NCBI GenBank assembly: GCA_005784505.1
Contig: VCAZ01000194.1
Coordinates: 62,001 to 126,000, forward strand
Direction of reading: 5' to 3'
Source: Bagarius yarrelli
Lineage: Eukaryota > Chordata > Actinopteri > Siluriformes > Sisoridae
Length of the DNA: 64,000 nucleotides
The notes under the pieces were generated by a model. It did not search any database. It had not been told where the DNA came from and saw only the letters and a program-made list of their open reading frames with translations. Below are positions 22,800-36,064 of the stretch, in pieces (the first letter of the stretch is position 1; the number at the start of each line of letters is the position of its first letter). Both the position numbers and the translations under genes were made by a program.

Positions 22800-23910
22800 A
22801 TGGCATGGCTCTTCTGTAACTTGGGCCCCATTCCTGAAAAAAGCAAATCAGAAGCGCTTTCAAATTCCAGACCGACTACTATCTTCAGAGTTTCTACAAA
22901 TATTTCCTTGCAAAAAATCAGTTCAGTATCTGTTTAAATCATTGCATCCTTCGTTTTTAAAAATGTTTCAACTTCAACATGGCAAATGCAAAGTGTCTTT
23001 ACGTCCTTAAGCTAACGTTTCTTTGCCACCCTTGCTGCTTAGTTTAGCCTTTTTCTGTTCATCAACACACTGATAATACTGTATATATTCATTACTCTAC
23101 TCTAAGAACAGCACACAGAACACTAATAATAACACAATGTTTATTCATTACATTAGGTGTAAATGCAATTAGGGGAGTGTGATGTGATTATTATTTAGGG
23201 GAGCGTGAACAGTGAACTGAGGGAGAGCCTGGTGTGTCTGTAACTCCAGGGCAGTTTCCCCGAACTTGCCAAAGTCCAAAATCAAGTCCATCGATTGGAA
23301 ATCAAGTAAACCACTTTTGAGTTCACTTAGGATGGTAATGATGTTTTGAAAATGTAAATATTATTATTATTTGTGAATAGTTAATTATTGTTAAAACTGT
23401 AAAACTAAGAGGAGCATCATTTACTCATATTCATATTAATATGAATAAAATGTTAAAATGTGTGTACGAAAAAGAAATTTTGTGTGTCTAAGAGAGACAG
23501 ATTTTGTGTGTGGGTAAGAGACACAGTGTGTTTGTGTTTGTATATGTGTGTGTGTGTGTGTGTCTAGGGATTTAGGTTGTCACGGTTGCGTGCCCCTCCC
23601 CGGAAAATAAGTACAATGTAAAAACACAAACACACAAACACAGGAAGTTAAAAGACAGAGCACAGATACTCAGCTGAGCAACAGGTACGAACATCAACTT
23701 TATATTCAATCACACACATTCTGATGTGACTTATTGGCTAAATATTTTAGTTTTTGCTTCTCTATAACCTAGAAGAGCTAATCACGTTGTGTTGTTGTGT
23801 GTCATTTATTCAGGGTGTTTTCCCTGAGTATTCATAATGTTAAATGCTAACCATGAATACCTGTAGATGATGTGTATGTGGTTCCAGCACAGTAGTTCCT
23901 TTTTACTAAA
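22800..23910. other. No gene seen
   Basis: AT-rich DNA with a (GT)n block at about 23543-23562. No exon was recognised. Confidence 0.4.
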
Positions 23911-23914
23911 TTAG

Positions 23915-24055
23915 TTACTATTATGACATTTAACTGACATGCTTATCCAAACTAACTTACATTTCTCTTATTTTATTACAACTGAGCAGTGATGCTGGGG
24001 CTTGAGCTCATGACCATCTGATCAGTAGTCTAACCCCTTAACTAGAGTTGCCACT
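23915..24055 (-). repeat. tRNA-derived SINE, diverged and reversed
   Basis: Reads 'tgctggggcttgagctcatg' then 'ctaaccccttaactagagtt', the reversed tRNA-like head of the local SINE family. The body cores are strongly mutated. Confidence 0.55.
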
Positions 24056-24754
24056 CACTCCCACTTTACAGAGATTTGACAGATTTACCTGTAGAGGTGT
24101 CACCCACACACACTGCCTTATTAGTGTTAGAGCTGTTGTATTGAACACTGGGTGAGGTCTTAGTTTGGTGGTGTAGGGTTTGGTTTGCTAATGCTTATAT
24201 ACACACCACAAGATCTGGCTAATTTTGGGTAAATTTCTCCCCTTTCGACAATCGATGCAATGTGTGTTATAAGTGACTGAATCTGTTCAGAGAATGTCAG
24301 TGGTCCCCCGATCACGAATCATAATTATTAAACAATTCCCAGCAAGCAACTGGACCTCTAAGGAAAGAACTCATCCCCCAATTCTTTAGTTGAAAAAAAT
24401 AATAGATATATTAAGTCCAAATTGAAACCATGCTGAAGTGTGAATGTAAAATACGATAAGTGTGAATGTAAAATTCGATAAATACTGTGAATGTACTGCA
24501 ATTCTTCAGACTGCTAGATGTTAATGGACACAAACACAAACCAGCACCATAAGCTTTGCCACACACATACACACACACACACACACATATATGAGCACTG
24601 TAAGCTACTAAACAGAGCTGCAGTTCTAATGATTGTAACTAAACACACACATAAATACAGAGATGATGCTAATGAAGACCTGTGTGATTTCTCAGGTATG
24701 TTTGTGCACACTCTTCTGGAAATGTGTGTGTGTGTGGCACTTTGTATGTCTCAG

Positions 24755-27700
24755 AATGCTGACTCTGATGCTGAGCAACACACTTCTGAGCAGGAGGATC
24801 CCAACACACCAAAACAAACCTGTAAGAAACACACACACAAATTGCGCGCGCACACGTAAATTAAAGCAGTGAACTGACATAATGGCTTGGTTAATGTCTT
24901 CATTGTGATTTTTTTTTAATGAATTTTGTTAAGACAGTGGTTCACAAATCAAAATTTCAAGTGGAAATAGTGTGCCCATTAAGCAAGCTTAAAAATGAAA
25001 AAAAAAAAAACCTTGAGTGAAACCAGGTTTAATTAGGGGGCCAGTCCTCCTCCAACCAAATGAACCAGCAGGTTGTTCAATGCTGTAGCAAAGATTCCTG
25101 TGTTAATTGCACACAAAACGTTTTCTACTAATAATCTAATAACTTAGAAAAATATTATATAAGATTTTCGGATGCAACAGAGGTTTTTGTTTTCTTTCGT
25201 TTTTTCGGCCCTTAGTTATTTCTAGATCTCCTAGATAGAACACACAATTTTTTTTCTCATTGGCCCTTTTCTTTGCTCCTGTTGTGAAAAAAAAGAGACA
25301 ATGCATCATGACAAAGCAGTGCAAATGATGAGGCCTGACCGGCGCCTGACTGATGACCCAAACCTGACCCCTACCTCCGTCCAGGTCCCCTTTCTGACTC
25401 CTGGTTCCGCCAAGCTTCCCTTTTTGAACTTTACTGACCCCTGGTTCCGCCCAGGTCCCCTCACTGACTTCTGGTTCCGCCTGGGTCCCTGACCCTGATC
25501 TCTGGTTCCGGCCAAGACCTGATCCCGCCCTCTGTTTCCCCCCCCGCCAAGGACGGTGCTGGGGTCTCCATTTCCGCCCAGGGCGCCGCTGGGGTCTCCG
25601 TTTCACACCAGGACGCTGCTGGGGTCTCCGATTTACTCAGAACGCCGCTGGGGTCTCCGCCCACGATGCCGCTGAGGTCTCCGTTTCCACTCAGGGCACC
25701 TGCAGAAGAAGTCGCTGGGGTTGCTGCCTCATCTGAGGACCTCGTTCGTCGCTCAAGGGCTCGACTAAGGACAGTGTTTGTCGCTCGGGGCTCGGCTGAG
25801 GATGTCACTCTGTTTCCGCTCGCTCCTCTCTCTGGCCTTGCCACGCCATGCTCCTCCATTCCTCCTCTGGCCCGCCGTGCTCCTCGCTTCCCCTTCTGGC
25901 CTCGCCATGCTCCTTGCTTCCCCCTTTGGCCTCGCCGTGCTCTTCGCTTCCCCCTCTGCTGTCCTCGCCGTGCTCCTCGTTTGCCCCTCTGGCCTTGCCC
26001 CGAATCCCCAGGGCCTCTTTCCGAGTCCCGTCTACCTTGATGGCCCCGTCCCACCACCCACCCCAGGTATAGACTAAGGCCCAAACCCCGGACTCCAGGA
26101 GAGAGCGGAGTACTGGCGCTTTCAGAAGCCGGGCCTTAAAGGGGGGGGGGTTCTGTCATGGTTCTGAGTCATAGTACCTCCTTAAAACCGCTAGATGGTG
26201 GTTAATGAATGTTTTGTGTTTGGAAGGGACATTGTGTCCGTTTTTCTTCCGTGTTTAGTTTCGAGTATAGCGGCTTTGTTTAATCATCGTTTTCAGATGT
26301 TTCTTGTTTTCCTTGTTGATTTGAGTTTGTATAAATTTAATAGTTCTTTGTCTGTTCCTTGCTTTGTGTTAGATTTATATTATGTGGTTGCGTGATCCAT
26401 GTTCCGAGTCTCTGAGTTTCCACGTCCGTGTATATTTAGGGTAAAGGCTAATGCTAACCACTATCTGTTTTATAGTGTTTTCTGTTCCGTCTCTTCGTTG
26501 TGTTTGTTTGTGCTAAACCGGTTTCCCTTGGTTCTTGCTGTTTGTTTATTAGATATAAATAAAACCTGTTGCATCCTAATATTAATTGTCACTGACAAAT
26601 GACAGTTTCCCAACATGATATCGACCCCAAACACATCGCCAAGATAAAACACAGTGCCTTGTTGAGGAATCTGAAGGTGATGATGATGATGAAGTGGCCA
26701 AGTATGTTTCCAGACCTGAACCCTATTGAGCAGCTGTGGGGTATCCTCAACAGGAAGGTAGCGAAGTGCCATGTATATAACATCCAGCAGCACTGATATC
26801 ATTATGAAAAAGTAAAAGAGGATCCCAGCAACAACATCTGGTAAATTTCATGCCTAGAAGGATTAAGGCTGTGCTGGATAACAATGGTGCTCACACAAAA
26901 TATTGACAATTTGGACACAGTATTAACATGTTTTAACACAATTTTTTTTGCCAGTTATTTTGACAATAATGGCTGTATGTTGAGTTATTTTTAGAATAAC
27001 CATTATTTATACTTAAATATATACTTAAAACCTGCCCTCTGAGAAATACTAAAAAAAATATAAATTGATGCAACATCTCCTGTTTATCTATTGGACGCGG
27101 CTCATGTTTCTAGTAATATTGGGGTGCAGCGTCCTTAAAATGTATGTAATTATCTGGTTGCCAAACAGAGCACATCTAGGTTATAATTAGTAATCATATC
27201 ATTTACAAAAAGCACTTTTGTAGAAAGTTAAGCTTTATCATGTGTTTCTCTGTATTATAAACATTTTTTATTGTTATTAAATAAAAAAACATATTAATCA
27301 AATTGTTTCTCCTAAACTGCGAAAATACGTTTATTGTATTTTCTATTTCGGGGAACAGACAGTCTCTATATTGTGAAATATTGGTGAAGGAGTCTCAATG
27401 TGCCATGAATTAACTGAATTAAATTCTGTGAGGTAATACGGCTAGAAGACTGTTGATTTAGCCAGTCTGTCTGCTTCCTGAATTTGCCTCCAGCTAGTAA
27501 AGTGCAAACTCAAACTCAAACACGATGTGGCAAATGAGTAAACAATGGCACCACTACCTTCCCCAAAAACTCATCCAATTGTCTAAAACTGTTATTCTGC
27601 GGGGCACCACTTAGACATCCAGCTATTGAGTGACAATAATTTGGTATGTATGTTTTTACCAGGGCAAGCAGAGAAGGGACCAGAGCATAATATAGTGTCT

Positions 27701-30700
27701 GACTTTGTACTTGCAAGATCACAATTTTTTTTATTGGCAAAATTGAAGATCATTAGCACCAGCATGAATAAAGATCTTACTGAAGTTACATTTAGAATTA
27801 GCCAGCACTTTTAAATTTGGCAAGATGTCAGGTGCACTGGCTACTGGTAAACCTTAGACTATGGTGACTTCAGTCTCTATTTTTACTACAGGATTTACTG
27901 AGCTAATTGCATCAAAACCGAATCTACAGCCCTCACATTCTTATCTTCTGTTAAAGCTTGTTTCTGTCTAGTTTTTCTGCATTTATCACATGTGAATCAT
28001 TTGCCACTGACAGACAGAGAGATAAACTGTACATGTGACAATTGGTGCAAACAACAATAGCAGGAGAAGTAGCCTGCTATCCATGGTAAATGATGAAATA
28101 AATCTGACTTACCACTGTTTGATAAATTCATGAAAAATACCCACATAGTATGCACGAATAGATACGCGACTAGAAATGCAAATGACAAGCAAGCCGGCTA
28201 ACCTCTAACCCTTACACCAAACCCTGCTTTAACCCGTACCATAACCCTAATCCTTTCTCTAACCCTTACCGTAACCCTTAACATAACCCCAACCTTAACT
28301 CTAACCCTTATTCTCACCACAACCCCTTACCACAACACTTACTCTAAACGTCTAGCCCTAACCCTTACTCTACCCCTAACGATTAACCCAACTAGAACCC
28401 TTACCACAACCCTTACTCTAACACTTAACCTGACCATAACCCTTACTCTAACCTCCATCAAATTCAATTAAATTAAATTTTATTTGTATTGTTCTTATCT
28501 CAGTAACAATAGACATTGTCTTAAAGCAGCTTTACACAGAATGCAGTAACAGTGAAAAAAGTGTAAGTTTCTCCCTAATGAGCAAGCCGGAGGCGACTAT
28601 GGCAACAAAAAACTCCCTAAGATAAATACGAAGAAATTATAAAGTAACCTAGAAACCAGACTCAAGAGGGAACCCATCCTTATCTGGGTGGTTTGTTAAT
28701 TACAGTACATGGTAATGCTGAATGTAATGTAAACCATAGCCTAGGGTTTTTGAAGCAAAGTGAGTAAGCTATGGAAGAATAACTAAAAGGGAGTGCCATA
28801 AGATAACACAGACATGAGGTATCTCTGGGATAAGAGCCGGCGTACCATACCGCAAACCTAACTAAAGGTGTAAGAGTGGGGGAATGACAGCCTACAAATA
28901 TCCTTTTTCACCAAACTCTCTACATCCATGATCCTTTCAGTTCTGCTCCTTTCAGTTCTACAGACTGAAGGCTTGGCTAAATAAATGTGTTTTCAGCCTC
29001 GACTTAAACACTGAGACTGAGTCTGAGTCCCAAACAAAAATCAGAAGGTTGTTTTATAACTGTGGGGTTTTGTAAGAGAAAGCTCTGCCCCTGCTGTAGT
29101 CTTTATTAGCTGAGGTACCAAGAAATAGCCGGCACCATTTGATCTAAGTAGGCATGGAGGACAATAATGGTACAGAAGTTCACTCAGATACTGGGGCACG
29201 GGACTATTAAGTGCATTGTATGTCAGTAGTACTATTTTATAATCAGTACAGCGTACAGTAATAGCTTACAGCAGGTTATGGTTGCTGAAATGCTGGATGT
29301 CCGTTTGGCACTCCAAAAACAATGTGGGCTTCACAGATAACTGGAGAAATTTTGAGGGCAAGACTGGCCTGTTAGAAAGAAAGTTGAGACTGTGTTTGTC
29401 TCCTGAACAAAACCAAAACGTAGAAATTATCAGAAATTTTTTAAAGTAACTTACCAAAGTTAGTAAAAAAATTCCTCAGTTTTGCTTTCTTTTAAAGAGA
29501 GATGAAAATACACTATGCTTTAACTTTGGTGTGTGTGTGTACAGCATACTACAGGCACTTTTAGCAGTGAACAACAGACAGTGTTCGTCTTAAACACACA
29601 CTAATCAAACACTCAGATTACTCAGGAACAACAGGCACACTTTATACCAAAACCCTCATTTACACACCATGAAAATAACCATGTCATTTTGTGTGTGTGT
29701 GTGTGTGTGTATGTGTGTGTGTCAGATCTCCATGTGAACAATAGGCTGGGTGTGTTTATAGCTGCTGCAATAGGAACCATGACACTGATGGGAGTGATCT
29801 ACTGCATCTACAACCAGTTCTACACGAAACACCCATACACACACACACAGCTACAGGACACAGGTACACACACACACATACAAACACCTACACTGGTATT
29901 TAAGCCAAACTAGTTGCATGGTGGTTTAAAGCTACACACATTTTCCCTTGTACTACATTGATGCTGCAAACATACAAACACAATCAAATTAACTTTAAAC
30001 AACATTAATTTGACCTCAGATTTTAGGCACTGAAGGTACACACTAAATATGAAGACCTTACATTATGGCTGGATATGAGGACCAACTCATGGTGATACCC
30101 AATTTATAAGGATAAGATTGAACACTGTATTGTTTTACTGGCAATTGACTGAACACAAACATGACTGCATGATGCATTGCCAGGATGTGTTGACAAAACA
30201 AGTCCTTCTAGAAAACACAATTGTGTTAGGAATACAACAACTAAGTACTTAACATAGCTCTCAACTGGCTCTATTGAACATGCAGCATTTCGTATAAATC
30301 TAAAACATTCTCCCTAGTTAGACTGGGCTTTTCTTCTTCTTATAAGTTGTATTCTGTTAAATATAATTTAATATGTATATACAGTAAGTCTTTAATATTT
30401 ATTTTGTGTTGTGTGGCCTGCCAGCACAGGATCCTCTGCATTCTTGCAGTGTAGACACTCCACTATTGTGGCGAGTTTTTCTGTGGATATATGATACTAG
30501 AAATGTTTTATTACAGCCACCACTTTAAGTTTTGCCTTATTACTGGGGTTGCCAGTTGCTACAACATGCAAACAAAACAAAAAAGAATTTTAGAAATGAA
30601 ATGTGAATACTGAGATGTCTAAATATTAGTTTTTTTTGTCAGTGGTCAAAATAAAAAAAAAAGTGAGTATTCCATAAAACATACACAAAATAGCACAAGC

Positions 30701-33700
30701 AATTAATTGGATTGATACCTAAAATTGTAGCAGCTAATTGCATAAAAGAATGCTCTATAAAACATGAAAATACATTATAAAAACACAGCTGTATCCATTT
30801 TATTGCTTACAAAAGTCAGCAGCATAACATATATATATAACCTGTATAACCTAAACCAGGGGTCACCAAACTTCTTAAGCAGCTGGTGTCCTGCAGAATT
30901 TTGCTCCAATTTGTCTCAACACACCTGTCTGTAAGTTTCAAGTACACCTAGCAAGCTCGTATTCGGGTGTGTTTGATTAAGGTTGAAGCTAATGTCTGCG
31001 GGACTGAATTTGGTGACCCCTGACCTAGAAAATAAAGTAACTGGTAGCTCAGTGGTTAAAGTGTTGGACTGCTGGTTGAAGATTGTGAGCTCATTTTCCA
31101 GCATTACAAGGCTGCCACTGCTGCCTCTGAACAAGGTTCTTAACCCTTAATTGCTCAGTTGGTTATTAAATGAGATATGAATGTCACTCTGGATAAGAAC
31201 ATCAAACAGATGCCACAGATTTCAATGTAGATAATAAATTAGAACCTCCTGTATTTGTAAATTTATAAAGACCCACTGCCACATTTTTATGAAGAAATTG
31301 CATTTTTATATGCATTTTTGAGACTTCACCAGAACGTCTTTAGTTAAGAAGTATTATGCTTAGCAAGGTCTGCATAAAATTGTGGTGGGGGTGCCTTTTT
31401 CAGGTTTTTAGATAATGGACCTGTAGTTGTCCCGAGGTGTTTGCAAGGAAGCCTTACATCACAAGTATAAATGGCAATGTTAATGGCTTGTTAAATTTTC
31501 TCCCATTCAGTGTGCTTAAAGCATTGTGGAAGATAAGCTCCGACTATTTGTTGGTATATAGTTTAAAGTTGACTTGATTAACTTTTTATCCTCTGTCATT
31601 AAAGCTTGACAATGGAGGATCTCACAAACCTTTTGTAAAGTCAAATCAGATTCAAGCAGCTTTACAGAACATAAGTAAGAATACAAAACATCGCTAAAAA
31701 CATATCAAGCCTGGGGCGACTGTGGCATGGAAAAACTCTTTTAGATGGTACAAAGAGGAACCACACTTAAAAGGTAACCCATTCCATTTGGGTGACATTG
31801 AAAAGTGTGTTTTATAAATTATTTTATTTTAAAACACCGGGTAGTGTGATTATGATAGCAGTGTCCTTTTCTATAGTAACAACAGTCAGAAATCTTTGAA
31901 AGGCATAATCCAACTGGAGCCGTCAATCTCTGAATGTCTCTGGATCCTTCCACGGTTGGCCTCTTCTCAATGAAGGTCTACCACTGCTGGATACCTCTGG
32001 ATACCTCGGAAAGGGTATAGAAAAGGAAACAGATGGAGAGAAATAAGTATAACGTGTGATTCAATTTTAATGGTAGGCCACATAGAAAATTGGCTGGTTT
32101 TACACTCTCTTCACAGTTATAAAATGTTAATAAAAATAATCAAATTTTATGAAGCTTCTGTATTTATAGTTGGTATGGTAATTTCCATGCTTATTGAAGA
32201 AAGGCTGTACTAGCTGCAAGTGTCATTGCGTACTAGAGGCAACATCATCTTGTGTTATTACACTTAACAGCTTTCAAACCCTTGAAGACATCTGGGGCCA
32301 TATTCACATAAGATAACATTTCACCTTTAAGAGATATCAGTAAAAGTTTTTAGCTTAATTAAAAAAAAAAACATATTCACAAAGCTGCTGCGACAAATTT
32401 TTGCTAAGAAATAGAGAGACGTGTAAAGCTAAGAGTAAGGACAGGATTGACCTTGTTGCTATGGATAATATAAATTACTGTCAGAGATTAATTTATAGAA
32501 GTATTATTGATCGATTATATTGCAATATCCAAATAAAGGTTTAAAAATAAAAATGTTATCTGCAACATTTAAATAAATGCAGATTTCAAAATGCAGACCG
32601 AGTCGCTAATCAAACAAGCATATGTTCAGCTAATTGTTAGAGTCCCACAGGGTGTGCACCTTACAAACTATAAGTATATGTGCATATAAACAGCCTTTAA
32701 ATTAACAGAGTAGTATAATCATGAGCAATGTTTAGTGAAGTGGCTGCATCCCTGACAAGTAAGAGAGGGCTGGCACTAAATGCAAAGTCAGCAATGTGTA
32801 GTGGTACTTTCATCTACAAGTGCTATGGTCTGTCCCTGGCAGCTGTCACTAGAGCGGTAGTAGCCAGGGACTACCACATTTCAACAAAATAATATAGTAT
32901 ACAGTACGAATTTTATTAATACAGTAGTGAGTTTCTGATGGTGCACTAAAACAGAGAAAGCTCAGATATTTCAGAGAACAACAGAGAAAGCTCACAGATA
33001 TTTTAAAATAGTCTTCTTCTCAGTGCTCCTAACCTTTCACGGATTTAAGAGCTAATTTAGTGTTAAAACAAAAAAATGTAAGAGTCCTGAATTTGGGACT
33101 GACACACCCATTATTTTAAAAACGTTCTTCTAAATTGGTTAGTTTTGCAATTGGCTTAGTTTACTGTTTAACTTTGACAATTTACTTGTACGTTTTTTGC
33201 CCACCAACAGGTATAACTGCCAGGTAACTTTCTACTTATCAATGCATTTCAGACTCAGTCACATTTCAACATATTTTTGCTTTAGGGTGGCTGTTTTAAC
33301 CCTACCCTCATCCGGGAGTCTTCACCTATGCTTGTTTGGCTTGGCAGACTTGGATTTAAGGCAAATTTTAAAGGTTCTTCGTATAATCTTTGTCCCTCAT
33401 GCGTTTCCTCATAGCTTTACATTTTTGCTGGGCTTGGCCCTTGGTGTGGGCAATCTTCCACCTTATGTCCAGGATCCTGACACCTCCAGCACCATTGTTG
33501 TTGTTAAGGATATGGGCATTCCTGAAAACTGTGGCCCAGGTACCGCCACCCAGATTTACACATCTTTTCTATGTGTTCCCGAACCCGGGTCACCCATCTC
33601 TCTATCCCGCACTCATTGTCAGGATGTACTTTGTCTTCCATTTTGGTCATCGCTGCGACTGTTTTAAACTTTTTGGAAGTTACTTTACCTGGGTAATTTC

Positions 33701-36018
33701 TTTTCTCTTCTTTTTATGTTGTAATGCTAGTTACTGTGCTGGGGCAGTTTGTAAGGTTCTTTCCACATTAGTGGCACTGTTGGCAGCCGTATTGGAGCTT
33801 TCGGATTTACAAACGTTCCTAGTATTTTTCACCATTTATTCCTCCTAGCTTGTGCCTATGAACTCATGTTGTCGCCAGCTTGTATTAATCTCAGATCTCT
33901 TGCGGTGGGATTTTTTTTGTCGTGGTTTCTGTGTCTGAGGGCATTTGCATTTTTGGTGATGTGTCTTTTTCCACTTTTGCTTGCCTTGTTGCTGGAAGTG
34001 AGCTGACATGTTTTAAACAGTATTGTTTGTCATGAGGCAAACTTAACTTTCACTCCAATTGGGCTGCTTTTGTGTTAGCTCACTATCCTTAAATATTATT
34101 TGACTATGACAGTGTATCATAGACTTTACTTCTGCACATACTACGCTATTAATGGTTCTAGTGGTCGGCCACTGCAGCACATCATATTTCAGATTATTCC
34201 ATTTTATTATGTATTTTATTTGGGTCTTGATGCTTTAAAATTAGGACACCCATTGTGGTATACATTAGTTTTTCAGAACCCACCATATATTTTTTTAGTC
34301 TTTAACTTTAAATTGCTTAATTTATGTTTTATTTCAACTTTGTTCTGCTTTTTTATGTCAATGACATAACGTTAGCTAGGTAATCAATTCACTGTTTTGG
34401 TTTTGGAATATGCACTCAGATCGTCACCCAAACTGCACAGTTTTACACTCATGCTCTTTGAATTAAACTGCGACCAGCATGTTTTTCCCCCTCAGATGCA
34501 TAACATACATACAATAACAAGATTAAGCTTTTAAAGGTGCCCTTTTAACCTATTGCAGACCGGAAATTAATCAGTCCGTACCCAATTGAAATTGAAACGC
34601 TTCCTTGGAAACGGCAAGAATTAAATTATATCTTATAATTTCCTCTTATAATTTCCCACTTATCTTAAATCAAATCCCACCAGTTACACTAAGACACAGA
34701 CAAACCTATACACAGACCCCTGAGTTTAACAATTGTCTGCTAATTTATCCTGAAGCACGCATCAACAAGTGCTTTTCCCTCAGCTGGTGTATGACCTCAA
34801 AACTAAAAGTGTGGGTTGTCCTCTTCAGACTGTGTCGACTTGGTGAAAGAACGTGTCTTAAGGTGTGGGTTGAGATGAGTCGAGTAATTCTTTTTATTGC
34901 AGTTGGTCAAACTCCACTTGCAAGCTGGAGATTATCTTCCCACAATAAAAGTATTTGCTTTCTTGGACATTGAAGAAAACTCACTTTGCTGCTGTTTTAG
35001 GCTGCTACGCAGTTGTAGTAGTTGTACTTGTCCAAGTGCTACAAATAGTAGTCGACTAGTTTTTTATGCTGGCTTGAAGTCTGTACTCGTTGTGGTGCCC
35101 GAATCGAGCTGAGTTTTGGCGTGCTTTTCAATTTATACTCTCTGCTGTTTACATTTATTGCTATAATTACTTTTATTTACATTTACAGCATTTGGCAGAC
35201 ACCCTTATCCAAAATGACTTGCATTTATCTCCTTTTATACAACTAAGCAATTGGGGGTTAAGGGCCTTGCTCAGGTGCCCAGTGGTGGTAGCTTGGTAAT
35301 GCTGAGAATCAACCCCAGATCTTCAAAATTAGCAGTCCAACGCCTTAACCAATATGCTACCACTTTCAAACTGGCTATCACGTTTACCTTATATGACCTT
35401 GTTTTATTAATTAGTTGTTTCAGATGCCATTAATTTTATTTTTAATTGTTTACTATGTTGCCAATTGATCACTTATTATTCCCTAATACTAAGTGCTGAT
35501 CATGTATTATTTTCTCACACTAGGCGCTTCGCTGCCAGGCAGAGCTCTTAATTCCTTATTGTGCCACCCTTTCCCTCTTATGATGTATTCTATTTTCTTT
35601 CAGTCATTTTACTATGACGTGCCGTTGCCTTTAAGCTTCTTATCATTACCTAAGCGCTTTAATTATTATATTTATAATTACTTTCCAACATCACCTCATG
35701 CCATCTCACAATAACAGTCTACACAATAATAGCTAGTCACTGGACTAGCGGAGATGTGCATTTATGCACTTTTACTACGATTACATTTAGATTAACCTCG
35801 ACCTACAATTAGGCCAAATTATCAAAATGAGTGGCTAACAAACGCCACTCATTTTGATTAATCAGGTACAGTAACCTAAAATACATACATTTGCTTTACT
35901 TTAAGTTAAGCATTTCATAATTAGCTAACTAGCTAAGTAGGATTTATAAGCATCTTCAAATACTACTTTAATTAGTACAAATATTTACATCAACCTCAAA
36001 ATCCAACATTCATAATAT

Positions 36019-36064
<46 letters not shown>

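Noticed and set aside
24661..24695. Possible 35-nt upstream exon of the membrane-protein gene (ATACAG|AG...CTCAG|GTATG)
   Set aside because: The implied intron to 24755 is only 59 nt and the acidic reading frame would run into a stop after joining. Left out of the model.
25461..26084. 207-codon minus-strand frame rich in Gly/Arg/Glu
   Set aside because: It lies antisense to the GC-rich 3' part of an LTR element with tandem-like units, and no domain is visible.
33197..33848. Two overlapping plus-strand frames of 156 and 152 codons
   Set aside because: They overlap in two frames and are Leu/Phe-rich without a domain or splice context. I could not support a gene.
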